A DNA stretch of 64,000 nt from JALZOC01 sp035758845 (GCA_035758845.1 DASTVZ010000178.1:62001-126000); one strand, 5' to 3'; shown: positions 15,426 through 24,085, numbered from the stretch's first letter. Notes: generated by a model not told the origin, from the letters alone. A program made the numbers and translations.

Positions 15426-17117
15426 CTATTTCACGAATTTCACTCCGGCAATCGAGATCGAATTCTGGCCTCCCGGCAGCGCATTCGTGAGATCGACCAC
15501 GAACAGAAGTGAACCGGCACCGGTCGTGTCGGGTGCCTGGCCCTGCTGAAAGTCGGCAGGGACCATTCCGGCGACTGGAACCGAAACCTCCCGTCGCTCA
15601 TTGTCGACATAGACCGATTTCTCCCAGCGCTCTCCCCTGCCATTTCGATACCGCAACTGCACGGACACCCGACCAGGATGCACCGCGACGATTGAGAATC
15701 TGATGGCCTTGAATGTCGCGGCCCGTCCCTGGAAATCGGTGACCGCTGCGGCAAACTGACTGCGCCGTGTACCGCCAGCCAGCGTGTAATCAAGCCTCAC
15801 CTCGCCGCCCGAAGCAATGATCTCCGCCTGCGTATCTGGGTCTTTCTCTGCGTGCCAGACTGCATCCGGCCCAAGGGGAACCGTGACATCCGGCCCGAAT
15901 GTCGGCATCTCGATCACGAATGGAGCACGGTAGAGGGCATTACTCACAATCCACGGCACGGCAGGTTTGCCCGGCGCGTACGGGACACGCGCTTCGAACC
16001 GCACAATCCCCATCTCCTCTTTGGTCAATTGATACCGGCCGGAGGCGCCAGCCCTTAACAGCGGGAACTCGCGACCGTTGCGTACCATTACCAGCTCGGC
16101 GCCGTCACCGATTCCGTAATCAAGCCACGCTCCGGGCCCGCCTTCGCGCGAAGCGACTTGGCGAGATCTCGCCGAAGCCTTGGCGTCGGCGGGCGGATCG
16201 GACTCGACGTCAAAATAACCGGGTGCGGCGATCGCGTCGATCAGCGTAAACACTCGCCCTGTCCGAACCGCCGCCAGGAGTTCCCTGGCGTCGGCCGCAG
16301 CATCGCCGGAAAACGGCCGCTCGAGAATCGCTCTCGTCGTGAAGGTTCGAAAGCTTGCTTCGTATGACGGAACGGTGCCCAGCGCTGGACGCCGCTTCCC
16401 TCCTTCTTCCATCCCTCGTCCGATTCCACCGTGAGCATCGACACCGGCGAGGGCCACCACGGGACGTCGCTGAATCACGTCATCCCAATGCGCGAACGTC
16501 GCAATCGGACGATCGAGCAGCGACGCGAGCGCAGGTGCTGGCCGCACCAGGTAATCAAAAAGGACCTGGCTGATTCGGGCGCGAGACTCATCGCGCCATT
16601 CGCTGTCCGCGCTGAGCCATTCAAGACCGTCGAAAGGCGCATCCCAATCCTTCCAGGCCAGCTGGGATCTGGGTGAATCGGGATGGGCGACGATGCCAAA
16701 TCCTCCGAGCCGCTTGACGTCTTCGACGACGGCCGACGGTTCGCCGCCGAGAGGATATGGCGCGGGTCGCATGTCGAGCGCGACGTAGTGTCCGCCGTTG
16801 GTGCTGATTTCGACCGCGTCCAGGCACAACACGCCATGAAGGTATGCGGGCGGATCTGGCGTCCGCATCCCGTCGCCGTGATCGGTAAGGATGATGAATG
16901 CGAGACCCGCGCGCGATGCCGCAGCGGCAATCGCATCCTTGTCAGCCGCGCCATCCGATCGAGTGGAGTGGATGTGATACGCACCGCTGACCGTTCGCCG
17001 CATCAGCTCGGGATTTACGGTGACGTTCGTTTGCCTGGGCTGCGGCGGAAGTGTGGCGAGCAGGAAAAAAATAACGGCGGCCGCGATGGCCGCCGTTACT
17101 AGTGCTACCTTTCTCAT
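15426..17117 (-). CDS. Membrane-anchored PHP-domain metal-dependent phosphoesterase-like protein
   Basis: The 563-residue product has an N-terminal membrane anchor (about residues 4-23) and a PHP domain at about 45-280. The metal-binding motifs are intact: HIHSTRSDG, LTDHGDG, AHPDSPRS and VDAHGG. The remaining roughly 280 residues look like beta-rich domains. PHP domains use a trinuclear metal site for phosphoester hydrolysis, but secreted or anchored members like this have no assigned substrate. The anchor puts the catalytic domain outside the cytoplasm. It sits downstream of metK after a 66-bp gap holding GGCACCC phrases. Confidence 0.82.
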   Translation of the reverse strand: MRKVALVTAAIAAAVIFFLLATLPPQPRQTNVTVNPELMRRTVSGAYHIHSTRSDGAADKDAIAAAASRAGLAFIILTDHGDGMRTPDPPAYLHGVLCLDAVEISTNGGHYVALDMRPAPYPLGGEPSAVVEDVKRLGGFGIVAHPDSPRSQLAWKDWDAPFDGLEWLSADSEWRDESRARISQVLFDYLVRPAPALASLLDRPIATFAHWDDVIQRRPVVALAGVDAHGGIGRGMEEGGKRRPALGTVPSYEASFRTFTTRAILERPFSGDAAADARELLAAVRTGRVFTLIDAIAAPGYFDVESDPPADAKASARSRQVASREGGPGAWLDYGIGDGAELVMVRNGREFPLLRAGASGRYQLTKEEMGIVRFEARVPYAPGKPAVPWIVSNALYRAPFVIEMPTFGPDVTVPLGPDAVWHAEKDPDTQAEIIASGGEVRLDYTLAGGTRRSQFAAAVTDFQGRAATFKAIRFSIVAVHPGRVSVQLRYRNGRGERWEKSVYVDNERREVSVPVAGMVPADFQQGQAPDTTGAGSLLFVVDLTNALPGGQNSISIAGVKFVK

Positions 17118-17183
17118 TCCGCGAACCGCGTCGGCTGAGGCACCCTAGGTACTCCAGGCACCCATGGCCCTGGCACCGGTCTT

Positions 17184-18359
17184 CTAGACCTTTACCCCTA
17201 CCGCACTCTTGAGGCCGGCGTCTGCCTTGATGGCCTCTGCTTTGTCGGTGCGTTCCCATCCGAACTCCGGCTCGGTGCGGCCGAAGTGACCGAAGGCTGC
17301 CGTCTTCTTGTAGATCGGCCGTCGCAGATCAAGCGTCTCGATGATGCCTTTCGGGGTCAGCTTGAAATGTCCCCGCACGATTTCGCTGATCCTGTCGTCG
17401 TCGATGAGACCGGTATCAAAGGTGTCGATCAGTACCGACACGGGTTCGGCGACGCCAATGGCATACGCGAGCTGGACCATGCAGCGGCTCGCCAGGCCAG
17501 CGGCGACGACGTTCTTGGCGACGTAGCGGGCCATGTAGCACGCCGAGCGATCGACCTTGGTGGGATCCTTGCCGGAGAATGCGCCGCCGCCGTGGGGTGC
17601 CGCGCCGCCGTAGGTGTCAACGATGATCTTGCGGCCGGTGACTCCCGCATCGCCATGCGGACCACCGACAACGAACCGGCCTGTGGGATTGATGAGGAAG
17701 CGAGTCTTGCTGTCGCGCATGTTCTCGGGGATCACGCGCTTGATGATGTTCTCGGTAACGTCTTCGCGCAGCTGCTCGTTGCTGACCGAATCGCTGTGTT
17801 GTGTCGAAATCACGACGGTATCGACGCGAACCGGGCGATCGCCGTCGTATTCAACGGTGACCTGTGACTTCCCGTCCGGCCGAAGGTAGTCCATGACGCC
17901 TTCCCGGCGCGCACGGGACAAACCCTTTCCGAGTTTGTGCGCCAGCATGATTGGCAGCGGCATGAGTTCTTCGGTCTCGGTGCACGCGTAGCCGAACATC
18001 AGTCCCTGATCGCCCGCACCGCCAGGATCGACGCCCTGCGCGATGTCCGGCGATTGTCCGTGTATCGTTGAAAGAACTCCGCACGTTTCGGAATCGAAGC
18101 CGTATTTTGCGCGCGTATATCCCACGTCCTTGATCGTCTCGCGGACGACCCTTTGGAAATCGACGTAGCAGTTCGTAGTGATTTCACCGGCGACAATTGC
18201 CAGTCCAGTCGTGACGAGCGTTTCGCACGCCACGCGGGCCAGCGGATCCTGGGTGAGAATTGCGTCGAGAATGGAATCTGAAATCTGATCGGCGATCTTG
18301 TCGGGGTGTCCCTCGGTTACCGATTCGGACGTGAAGAGATGGCGGCCTTTCCGGCTCAT
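17184..18359 (-). CDS. metK: S-adenosylmethionine synthase
   Basis: MetK makes S-adenosylmethionine from methionine and ATP. The 391 residues contain all family motifs: FTSESVTEGHPDKIADQISD at the N-terminus, GAGDQGLMFGYA in the middle, and GGGAFSGKDPTKVDRS near the phosphate-binding loop. Length is normal. The ATG at 18359 follows AAGGAG by about 10 bases. A promoter about 140 bases upstream implies a leader with two strong hairpins, listed separately. Confidence 0.97.
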   Translation of the reverse strand: MSRKGRHLFTSESVTEGHPDKIADQISDSILDAILTQDPLARVACETLVTTGLAIVAGEITTNCYVDFQRVVRETIKDVGYTRAKYGFDSETCGVLSTIHGQSPDIAQGVDPGGAGDQGLMFGYACTETEELMPLPIMLAHKLGKGLSRARREGVMDYLRPDGKSQVTVEYDGDRPVRVDTVVISTQHSDSVSNEQLREDVTENIIKRVIPENMRDSKTRFLINPTGRFVVGGPHGDAGVTGRKIIVDTYGGAAPHGGGAFSGKDPTKVDRSACYMARYVAKNVVAAGLASRCMVQLAYAIGVAEPVSVLIDTFDTGLIDDDRISEIVRGHFKLTPKGIIETLDLRRPIYKKTAAFGHFGRTEPEFGWERTDKAEAIKADAGLKSAVGVKV

Positions 18360-18439
18360 GCGTGTCGGGCTCCTTCATGCTGCGCGATCGCCCGCCTCAG
18401 GACGCGGCAACAGTGCGCAGGCGCTTTCATTGGGACTTG

Positions 18440-18486
18440 CTCGGAAGTTCCGAGGAAGCAGGCGCACCGCCACGGAGGGCGGTGCG
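18440..18486 (-). promoter_or_regulatory. Structured 5' leader of metK
   Basis: Two strong stems lie in the predicted leader: a 9-bp GC stem at 18463-18486 with a 6-base loop (GCACCGCC paired with GGCGGTGC), and a 6-bp stem at 18440-18454 (CTCGGA/TCCGAG). No poly-T follows. I could not match it to the SAM-I or SAM-II riboswitch consensus, so any regulatory role is inference. Confidence 0.45.
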
Positions 18487-18500
18487 AACAAAACCGAACA

Positions 18501-18529
18501 AATATATCAGCTTAGGAGGATCCGAGCAA
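18501..18529 (-). promoter_or_regulatory. Promoter of metK
   Basis: On the minus strand TTGCTC (18524-18529) and TATATT (18501-18506) are separated by exactly 17 bases. Transcription would start near 18494, giving a leader of about 135 bases. Confidence 0.55.
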
Positions 18530-18553
18530 TCTCGGACCGCGCACAAGGCGGGT

Positions 18554-18823
18554 CTAGGCGACAGGGGTCGATTCCGGTTCGTTAACGGTCTTTTCGACTT
18601 CGATCGAGCAGTCGGTGATGAGCGCCGTCAGGGCGCCGATCGCGGCGGCGACCGGGGCAATTACTGCACCGATGACGCCGGCCGTCAACGGGAATTCGGC
18701 AACCGTCTTACCCTTCTGTTTCACGACAACGCGGCGAATGTTTCCTTCTTCGATGAGCTTTCGAAGCTGCGCGAAAACCTGTTCGGTCGTCCCTTCCAGT
18801 TTCTCCCAGAACGTACGTTCCAT
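18554..18823 (-). CDS. DUF4342 family protein
   Basis: This 89-residue protein has an N-terminal helical part (WEKLEGTTEQVFAQLRKLIE), a short basic strand (RRVVVKQKGKTVAEFPLT), then a hydrophobic Ala/Gly/Ile stretch at about 48-68 that could be a membrane helix. This is the DUF4342 pattern, a family of unknown function often near stress or Clp-type genes. The start is preceded by GGAGG. It is upstream of metK in the same direction, but the metK promoter lies between them. Confidence 0.8.
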   Translation of the reverse strand: MERTFWEKLEGTTEQVFAQLRKLIEEGNIRRVVVKQKGKTVAEFPLTAGVIGAVIAPVAAAIGALTALITDCSIEVEKTVNEPESTPVA

Positions 18824-18883
18824 AGTCCTCCTCCAGTACGCGGTTGTGGCGTGTACTAAATAGACGAACCGCGTGGTGGTTGG

Positions 18884-18959
18884 TTCCGGGTTCCGGGATC
18901 CGGGATCCGAATCGATCCACCGAGGGCGCGGATCACGGATACCGGACCACGGATCACGA
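18884..18959. repeat. Dispersed GGGATCC inverted-repeat element, diverged copy
   Basis: The left arm (CCGGGATCCGGGATCCG, 18892-18909) is close to the other copies. The right arm (CGGATCACGGATACCGGA and onward) has several substitutions. It occupies the gap between the xerD stop and the DUF4342 gene. Confidence 0.6.
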
Positions 18960-18967
18960 CTTATCCG

Positions 18968-19846
18968 CTACTTTCGTGGATGGAATTTGTCGTAGGCCGC
19001 CCGCAGCCGCGCCTCGAGCACGTGCGTGTAGATCTGCGTCGTCGACAGATCGGCGTGGCCGAGCATCATTTGTATCATTCGCAGATCGGCACCGCGCTCG
19101 AGCAGGTGTGTCGCAAACGAATGCCTGAGTACGTGAGGACTGAGATCGCGCGTGACGCCGGCTTTGATTCCGTACTCTTTCAGCACTTTCCAGAAGCCGA
19201 CGCGCGAGAGTGGGCCGCCGTCACGCGCATTGACGAACAGCCACGGTGAACTCTTCTTACGAAGCAGCGCCGGGCGGCCGTCGCGTAGGTATCGCCGCAC
19301 CCAGTCGGCCGCTTCATGTCCGAGCGGTACCATCCGCTGCTTGTCCCCCTTGCCAATGCAGGTCAGGTAACCCTCATCGAGATTCAAGTCACCGGCGCGC
19401 AACGCGACGAGTTCCGACACGCGAAGGCCGGTCGCATACAGCACTTCGATCAACGCTTTATCGCGCAGTCCGCGTGGCGTTGACGGATCCGGTTGCTCGA
19501 GCAAACGGTCGACTTCCTCGAGTGAGAGAAACTTCGGCAACGCGGCCCATGCGCGAGGCGGCCTGAGGTCGTCGGCGGGACTGCTGTCGCGCTTCTGCTC
19601 CGCGGCGATGAAACGATAGAAACCGCGGACGCACGCGACCGTGCGCGCGACCGAACGCGGCGCCAGTCCTGACGACATCAACTGCCGGACGAAGGCTTCC
19701 AGATCCTGACGCTGAAGCTCGCCGACGGTCGAGCTTCGTTTATCGGCGAACTCCGCCAACTGCGCCAGATCGCGCGCGTAACTCTCGACCGTATTTGGCG
19801 ACATGCGCCGCACGTCACGGAGATAGTTGAGGTACTCGTCGATCAT
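18968..19846 (-). CDS. xerD: Tyrosine recombinase XerD
   Basis: XerD and XerC resolve chromosome dimers at dif. The 292-residue product has the N-terminal SAM-like DNA-binding domain (about 1-90) and a catalytic domain with the Arg in TGLRVSELVAL, the HxxR set in HVLRHSFATHLLERG, the second His in MLGHADLSTTQIYTHV and the nucleophilic Tyr just after it. Length is typical for XerC/D. I chose the ATG at 19846 (MIDEYLNYLRDVRR); the frame continues 62 codons upstream across the murQ promoter, but that part is not conserved-looking. XerC as identity cannot be excluded. Confidence 0.92.
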   Translation of the reverse strand: MIDEYLNYLRDVRRMSPNTVESYARDLAQLAEFADKRSSTVGELQRQDLEAFVRQLMSSGLAPRSVARTVACVRGFYRFIAAEQKRDSSPADDLRPPRAWAALPKFLSLEEVDRLLEQPDPSTPRGLRDKALIEVLYATGLRVSELVALRAGDLNLDEGYLTCIGKGDKQRMVPLGHEAADWVRRYLRDGRPALLRKKSSPWLFVNARDGGPLSRVGFWKVLKEYGIKAGVTRDLSPHVLRHSFATHLLERGADLRMIQMMLGHADLSTTQIYTHVLEARLRAAYDKFHPRK

Positions 19847-19856
19847 GGCGCTAAGT

Positions 19857-19885
19857 TTGACACCACTGTGACCGAGGAGTAGTGT
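19857..19885 (+). promoter_or_regulatory. Promoter of murQ
   Basis: A perfect TTGACA (19857-19862) is followed after 17 bases by TAGTGT (19880-19885). It is in the divergent xerD-murQ gap, about 50 bases before the murQ ATG. Confidence 0.5.
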
Positions 19886-19940
19886 AAGCGGTTGCACCAT
19901 ACAGCCAGCGCGCCACGCTACGCCGTAGACGGACGTATTC

Positions 19941-20906
19941 ATGCCGAGCCATTCCAAGTGGGAATTGCTTCCCACGGAAGCCATTAACCCAGACAGTCTT
20001 TCGGTCGACAAAGCTCCAGTTCCCGACATCATCGATATGGTGGTGAACGAGGATCGGAAAGTCGTCGCAGCCGTTCACAAAGAACGCCAGCGTATCGCGC
20101 ATGGTGTCGAAATCATCACCCAGGCGCTTCGCAAGGGCGGCCGCGTCATTTTCGTCGGCGCCGGCACCAGTGGCCGTCTCGGTGTCGTCGAGGCATCCGA
20201 GATGCCGCCGACGTTTGGCACCAGCCCGACGCTCGTACAGGCGATCATGGCCGGCGGACAGGAAGCAGTCTTTCGCGCAAAGGAAGGCGTCGAAGACAAC
20301 TATGAAGAGGGGGCGCGAAGCCTGGCGCGGCTTCGACTCGGCAAGAAGGACGTCGTGATCGGCGTGTCCGCGAGCGGCATGACGCCGTTCGTCCGTGGCG
20401 CGCTGACGCGTGCGCGGAAGGCCGGCGCAAAGATCATCTTCGTCACCTGCTGGCCCGGGTCCGAGCTGCAGAACTTCGTCGATCTCCAGATCGCGCCGGC
20501 CGTTGGCCCGGAGATCATCGCGGGATCGACGCGGTTGAAAGCGGGCACCGCGACCAAGATGGTGCTCAACATGCTCACCACCATCGCCATGATCAAGGTC
20601 GGGAAGACTTACGGAAACCTGATGGTCGACGTCCAGACCGGGTCGGAGAAACTGAAAGACCGCGCTCGTCGCATTGTCGTCCTGGTCACCGGTGTCGAGT
20701 ACGACAGGGCCGATGCGCTGCTCAAGCGCGCAAAGTGGAACGTCAAGGCGGCCATCATCATGCAGCGTGCGGACCTGACGCTTCCGCAGGCGCTTCGGCG
20801 GTTAAGAAAGGCGCACGATTCTGTGCGCGAGGCGATCGGTGAAGAAGCCGACGCGCACCTCAGAGGGTTGCTTGAAGCCTCTCAGCCGCGCCAGCGTCCA
20901 GCATGA
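19941..20906 (+). CDS. murQ: N-acetylmuramic acid 6-phosphate etherase MurQ
   Basis: MurQ cleaves the D-lactyl ether of MurNAc-6-phosphate to give GlcNAc-6-phosphate, the key step in recycling cell-wall muramic acid. The 321-residue SIS-domain protein has LPTEAINPDS at the N-terminus as in MurQ, the signature GAGTSGRLGVVEASEMPPTF with the catalytic Glu, VEDNYEEGA for the second acidic residue, and the C-terminal UBA-like helices. Length is slightly over the usual 300. Its last 47 bases overlap the converging nagB. The kinase, symporter and hydrolase genes beside it support recycling. Confidence 0.94.
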   Translation: MPSHSKWELLPTEAINPDSLSVDKAPVPDIIDMVVNEDRKVVAAVHKERQRIAHGVEIITQALRKGGRVIFVGAGTSGRLGVVEASEMPPTFGTSPTLVQAIMAGGQEAVFRAKEGVEDNYEEGARSLARLRLGKKDVVIGVSASGMTPFVRGALTRARKAGAKIIFVTCWPGSELQNFVDLQIAPAVGPEIIAGSTRLKAGTATKMVLNMLTTIAMIKVGKTYGNLMVDVQTGSEKLKDRARRIVVLVTGVEYDRADALLKRAKWNVKAAIIMQRADLTLPQALRRLRKAHDSVREAIGEEADAHLRGLLEASQPRQRPA

Positions 20907-21639
20907 TGTCGACATCGTCGTGAAGCTGGAGGAATGACGCCGGCAGCTCGGGGGTGATCGTTCCGTTCACGACATGCTCGATGCACGCCGCTTTCGCCCT
21001 CCCTGTCGCCAGGAGAATGATGGCGCGGGAGTGAAGAATCGTCGCCATCCCGACCGACAGCGCCTCCGGCGGAACGTTCGACGGATCGCCACCAAACAGC
21101 GCCGCATTGCTGCGGCGCGTTTCCGGCCGCAATTTGACGCGATGCGCACGCGCGACGAGTGTCGGTGCCGGCTCGTTGAATCCGATGTGGCCGTTGGTGC
21201 CGATCCCCAGTACCTGCAGATCAATTCCGCCGGCCTCGGCAATTTCACGTTCGTATCGCAGACACTCGGCTTCGGGATCGCTCGCCGTGCCATTCAGAAA
21301 ATGCCGGTTCTCCGGTTTGATGTTCACGTGGCTGAACAGATGTTGCTCCATGAAGCTGCGATAACTTCCGGGATGGGTCGCGGGTATTCCAAGGAACTCG
21401 TCGAGGTTGAACGTGGTGACTTCGGAAAAATCGACACCGTGCGCGTGCAACGACGCGAGCTCACGATAGAGGCCTACCGGCGTTCGTCCGGTCGGGAGTC
21501 CAAGGACGACGCGCTTGTTTTTCGTGACGAGATCCGCGATCCGTCTCGCCACCGCTTTCGCGACTGCGTAGTCGTGGTTGAAGACGGTGACTCGTGGACT
21601 CCGCCCAGTGCCGATGGAGCGTCCGAGATCACCCGGCAT
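20860..21639 (-). CDS. nagB: Glucosamine-6-phosphate deaminase NagB
   Basis: NagB converts glucosamine-6-phosphate to fructose-6-phosphate and ammonia, feeding amino sugar into glycolysis. The 259 residues show the family's GLPTGRTPVGLYREL phosphate loop, TFNLDEFLGI with the catalytic Asp, and GIGTNGHIGFNEP. The ATG directly follows the TAG of the kinase gene, so the two are translationally coupled. The GlcNAc-6-P deacetylase (NagA) needed before this step is not in the window. The 3' end overlaps murQ on the other strand. Confidence 0.94.
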   Translation of the reverse strand: MPGDLGRSIGTGRSPRVTVFNHDYAVAKAVARRIADLVTKNKRVVLGLPTGRTPVGLYRELASLHAHGVDFSEVTTFNLDEFLGIPATHPGSYRSFMEQHLFSHVNIKPENRHFLNGTASDPEAECLRYEREIAEAGGIDLQVLGIGTNGHIGFNEPAPTLVARAHRVKLRPETRRSNAALFGGDPSNVPPEALSVGMATILHSRAIILLATGRAKAACIEHVVNGTITPELPASFLQLHDDVDIMLDAGAAERLQATL

Positions 21640-22584
21640 CTAGTCCGCTTTGTACGCGGGAATCATCGCCCCGCCGTGCGCTTCCTGCAGCGCCAGCGCG
21701 ACCGCGCCACTCGCGGGTTCGCGGTCCAATAGCCGGACCCAGCTGCGACGCGCGGCCACCGGCAGCCGGCGCTCGAGTTCCTGCTCGAGCCAGGGCACGG
21801 CGCGAAAAATCCCTCCGGAGAGAATGAATACAAACGGCTGGCCCACCAGTTCGAGCCGACGGGCGACGGAGAGCGCGAACATTTCCAGCTCATTCGCCGC
21901 CGCTCTGAGGATGCCGATCGCCACGGAATCTCCCTGTGAGAACGCCGACTGCACGCAGGTGGCGAGCGCCCCAATGGCGGTGGGTTTCAGGTCTTTGTTA
22001 TAGACCTCGTGAATCAGTTCCGGCGGAGCCGACACGCCGAAATGCTTGAGAACGAGCTCGGTCAGGACGGTGTCGGGACCTCTTCGATCCGCCTGCCGCA
22101 GGACGGCTCGAAGGGCGGCGCGTCCGATCCAGTAGCCACTCCCCTCATCGCCCAGCACATAACCCCACCCGCCGGCACGAGCCGCCTCCCCCTTTGCGTT
22201 CCGGCCGTACGAAATCGATCCCGTTCCCGAGATGACGACAATGCCGGGCTGGCCTGGAGCTCCCGCTTCCAGCGCAACCAGCGCGTCGTTGACGACGACG
22301 ACCCTCGCCTTGTGGCCGATGCGACGCATGATCGAACTCACGATCGCAAAATCATCGCGGCGGTCGACGCCGGCCATGCCGAGGCAGATTGCCGCAGGAA
22401 CGACCGCGCGATTACCGATCGCCTCCTCCATCACGCGATGAAGAACCTTTTCCACCTCCAGTTCGCCTACTGCCTGGAGGTTCGCGCCGCCTGCTCGAGC
22501 ACTGGCGATAATATTGCCCTGTTCGTCCGCGAGCAGGCACACCGTCTTCGTGCCGCCCGCGTCGATCCCGAGTACGTGTGTCAT
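21640..22584 (-). CDS. BadF/BadG/BcrA/BcrD-type amino-sugar kinase (GlcNAc/MurNAc kinase-like)
   Basis: The 314-residue protein has the ASKHA fold with phosphate motifs GIDAGGTKTVCLLAD at the start and VVISGTGSISYG in the middle, plus GGWGYVLGDEGSGYWIG, typical of N-acetylglucosamine and MurNAc/GlcNAc kinases. Between murQ, nagB and a symporter, its likely job is to phosphorylate MurNAc or GlcNAc after uptake of the free sugar. Substrate specificity cannot be read from sequence. It is the first gene of a two-gene minus-strand unit with nagB. Confidence 0.85.
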   Translation of the reverse strand: MTHVLGIDAGGTKTVCLLADEQGNIIASARAGGANLQAVGELEVEKVLHRVMEEAIGNRAVVPAAICLGMAGVDRRDDFAIVSSIMRRIGHKARVVVVNDALVALEAGAPGQPGIVVISGTGSISYGRNAKGEAARAGGWGYVLGDEGSGYWIGRAALRAVLRQADRRGPDTVLTELVLKHFGVSAPPELIHEVYNKDLKPTAIGALATCVQSAFSQGDSVAIGILRAAANELEMFALSVARRLELVGQPFVFILSGGIFRAVPWLEQELERRLPVAARRSWVRLLDREPASGAVALALQEAHGGAMIPAYKAD

Positions 22585-22622
22585 GAGTTGATGATGCGGA
22601 TCGTACCACGGGTGAATCCTGT

Positions 22623-22711
22623 CGGGATCCGTTGTGCGGGATCCGGGATCCGATCTCTCGCATATACGCCGTGACGATGCGCACCACGGATCCCGGACAC
22701 CGGATCCCGGC
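22623..22711. repeat. Dispersed GGGATCC inverted-repeat element, copy 2
   Basis: The left arm at 22623-22652 differs by one base from the arm at 14921-14950, and the right arm at 22687-22711 differs by one base from that at 14979-15003; the spacer is different in sequence and length. It lies in the divergent gap between the kinase and the GHL10 gene, so it cannot be a simple shared terminator. Confidence 0.8.
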
Positions 22712-22743
22712 AGGCGAACGCGGAATACTCGCGTTCGCTCTCA

Positions 22744-22772
22744 TTGACACTGTGCGCGTGACGCTGTTACAT
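22744..22772 (+). promoter_or_regulatory. Promoter of the GHL10-symporter-hydrolase operon
   Basis: A perfect TTGACA (22744-22749) and TTACAT (22767-22772) are 17 bases apart. The expected transcription start is only about 4-6 bases before the ATG at 22784, so the mRNA would be nearly leaderless. Confidence 0.55.
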
Positions 22773-22783
22773 TCGTTCGATTT

Positions 22784-24067
22784 ATGAACTTTGACGGAGG
22801 GTGCGCGCGCGCTGCTGCTGCGCTCGCGATTGTGATAGGTGTGTGTGCGTCTCTGGGCTCCTCATCCGGGACGATCGCATCCTCCGAAGCCTCAGCTTCT
22901 GAAACTCGTGCGCTGTGGGTTCAGCGCGGATCACTTGCCACTCCTCAGAGTATTGCCACGCTGGTGAAATCGGCGCGCGAGCACGGGTTCAACACGCTGC
23001 TGGTGCAGGTGCGAGGGCGTGGCGACGCTTACTATCTCGGCGGCGTCGAGCCGCGCGCGACGGAACTGTTTCGGCAGGCGGACGATTTCGATCCGCTCGC
23101 GACGGTACTCGACGCGGGACACGCTGCCGGTCTCCGCATTCACGCGTGGATCAACGTCAATCTGATTTCGAGCGCGGCGGAATTACCCTCGGCGCGGGAA
23201 CACGTGATTTACCGACACCCGGCGTGGCTGATGGTGCCGCGGGACATCGGCCAGCAACTGGCGGCCATGGAGCCCGACAGTCCGGGTTATGTCGGCACGC
23301 TGGCGCGATGGACGCGCGCGCAATCTGCGGCGATTGAGGGGCTGTACCTCTCACCGATCGTTCCTGACGCCGCCGACTACACCGACTCGATCGTTCGCGC
23401 GCTCGTTCGACGATATCCGGTCGACGGTATTCACTTCGACTACGCGCGATATCCAAACGACCGCTTTGACTACAGTCGTCTCGCGATCCGCGAATTTCGC
23501 GCGTCGGTGCGGAATCAGCTTGCGGAAGCGACTCGCCGTACTCTGGACGCGCAGGAACAGGCGGATCTCTTCGCCTACCCGGATTCGCTGCCCGATCGGT
23601 GGCGCGAGTTTCGAATCTCGCGGATGACCGAACTCATCACCCGCCTGCGTGCGACCGTCAAACGCGAACGTCCCGACGCGCTGGTCAGCGTCGCGGTCGT
23701 TCCCAACGCGCGTGAGGCTGAAATCCACCGACTCCAAAACTGGGGCGCCTGGGCCGAAACCGGCCTGGTCGACGCCGTGTGTCCGATGGCTTACGCAACC
23801 GAAGCAACCCATTTCGCCGAACAGATCGCCGACGCTCGCGCCGCCGCCGGCTCGCGGCCGGTGTGGGCCGGCATCGGTTCGTATCGTCTGTCGCCGAAGG
23901 AAACCGTGGACAACATCCAGACGGCTCGCCGGCTTGGCGCCACTGGCATCGTCCTGTTTTCGTACGACAGCCTGATCAACTCGCGGCAGTCTGACTCCGA
24001 CTACCTGGCTGTCGTCGGACGAGCGGCGTTCGCTCCGGTGGCATCTTCGGCGGCCGGATCCCGCTGA
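22784..24067 (+). CDS. Secreted glycosyl-hydrolase-like family 10 (GHL10) protein
   Basis: The 427-residue protein has a signal peptide-like N-terminus (residues about 8-30) and a TIM-barrel GHL10 domain from about residue 42. Diagnostic segments are RALWVQRGSLATP, FNTLLVQVRGRGDAYY, PVDGIHFDYARYPND and VCPMAYATEA. The family resembles glycoside hydrolases and is often exported, but its substrate is mostly undetermined. Its place before a symporter and a beta-lactamase-fold gene, and beside murQ, suggests action on muropeptides or other amino-sugar polymers. The start has no Shine-Dalgarno, in keeping with the nearly leaderless promoter. Confidence 0.85.
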   Translation: MNFDGGCARAAAALAIVIGVCASLGSSSGTIASSEASASETRALWVQRGSLATPQSIATLVKSAREHGFNTLLVQVRGRGDAYYLGGVEPRATELFRQADDFDPLATVLDAGHAAGLRIHAWINVNLISSAAELPSAREHVIYRHPAWLMVPRDIGQQLAAMEPDSPGYVGTLARWTRAQSAAIEGLYLSPIVPDAADYTDSIVRALVRRYPVDGIHFDYARYPNDRFDYSRLAIREFRASVRNQLAEATRRTLDAQEQADLFAYPDSLPDRWREFRISRMTELITRLRATVKRERPDALVSVAVVPNAREAEIHRLQNWGAWAETGLVDAVCPMAYATEATHFAEQIADARAAAGSRPVWAGIGSYRLSPKETVDNIQTARRLGATGIVLFSYDSLINSRQSDSDYLAVVGRAAFAPVASSAAGSR

Positions 24068-24085
24068 CCGCGATCAACAGAACGG

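Noticed and set aside
18360..18494. SAM-I or SAM-II riboswitch before metK
   Set aside because: The leader is structured but I could not place the conserved core of either class.
18968..20032. XerD starting 62 codons upstream
   Set aside because: The extension runs through the murQ promoter and is not like any Xer N-terminus; the ATG at 19846 gives the normal length.
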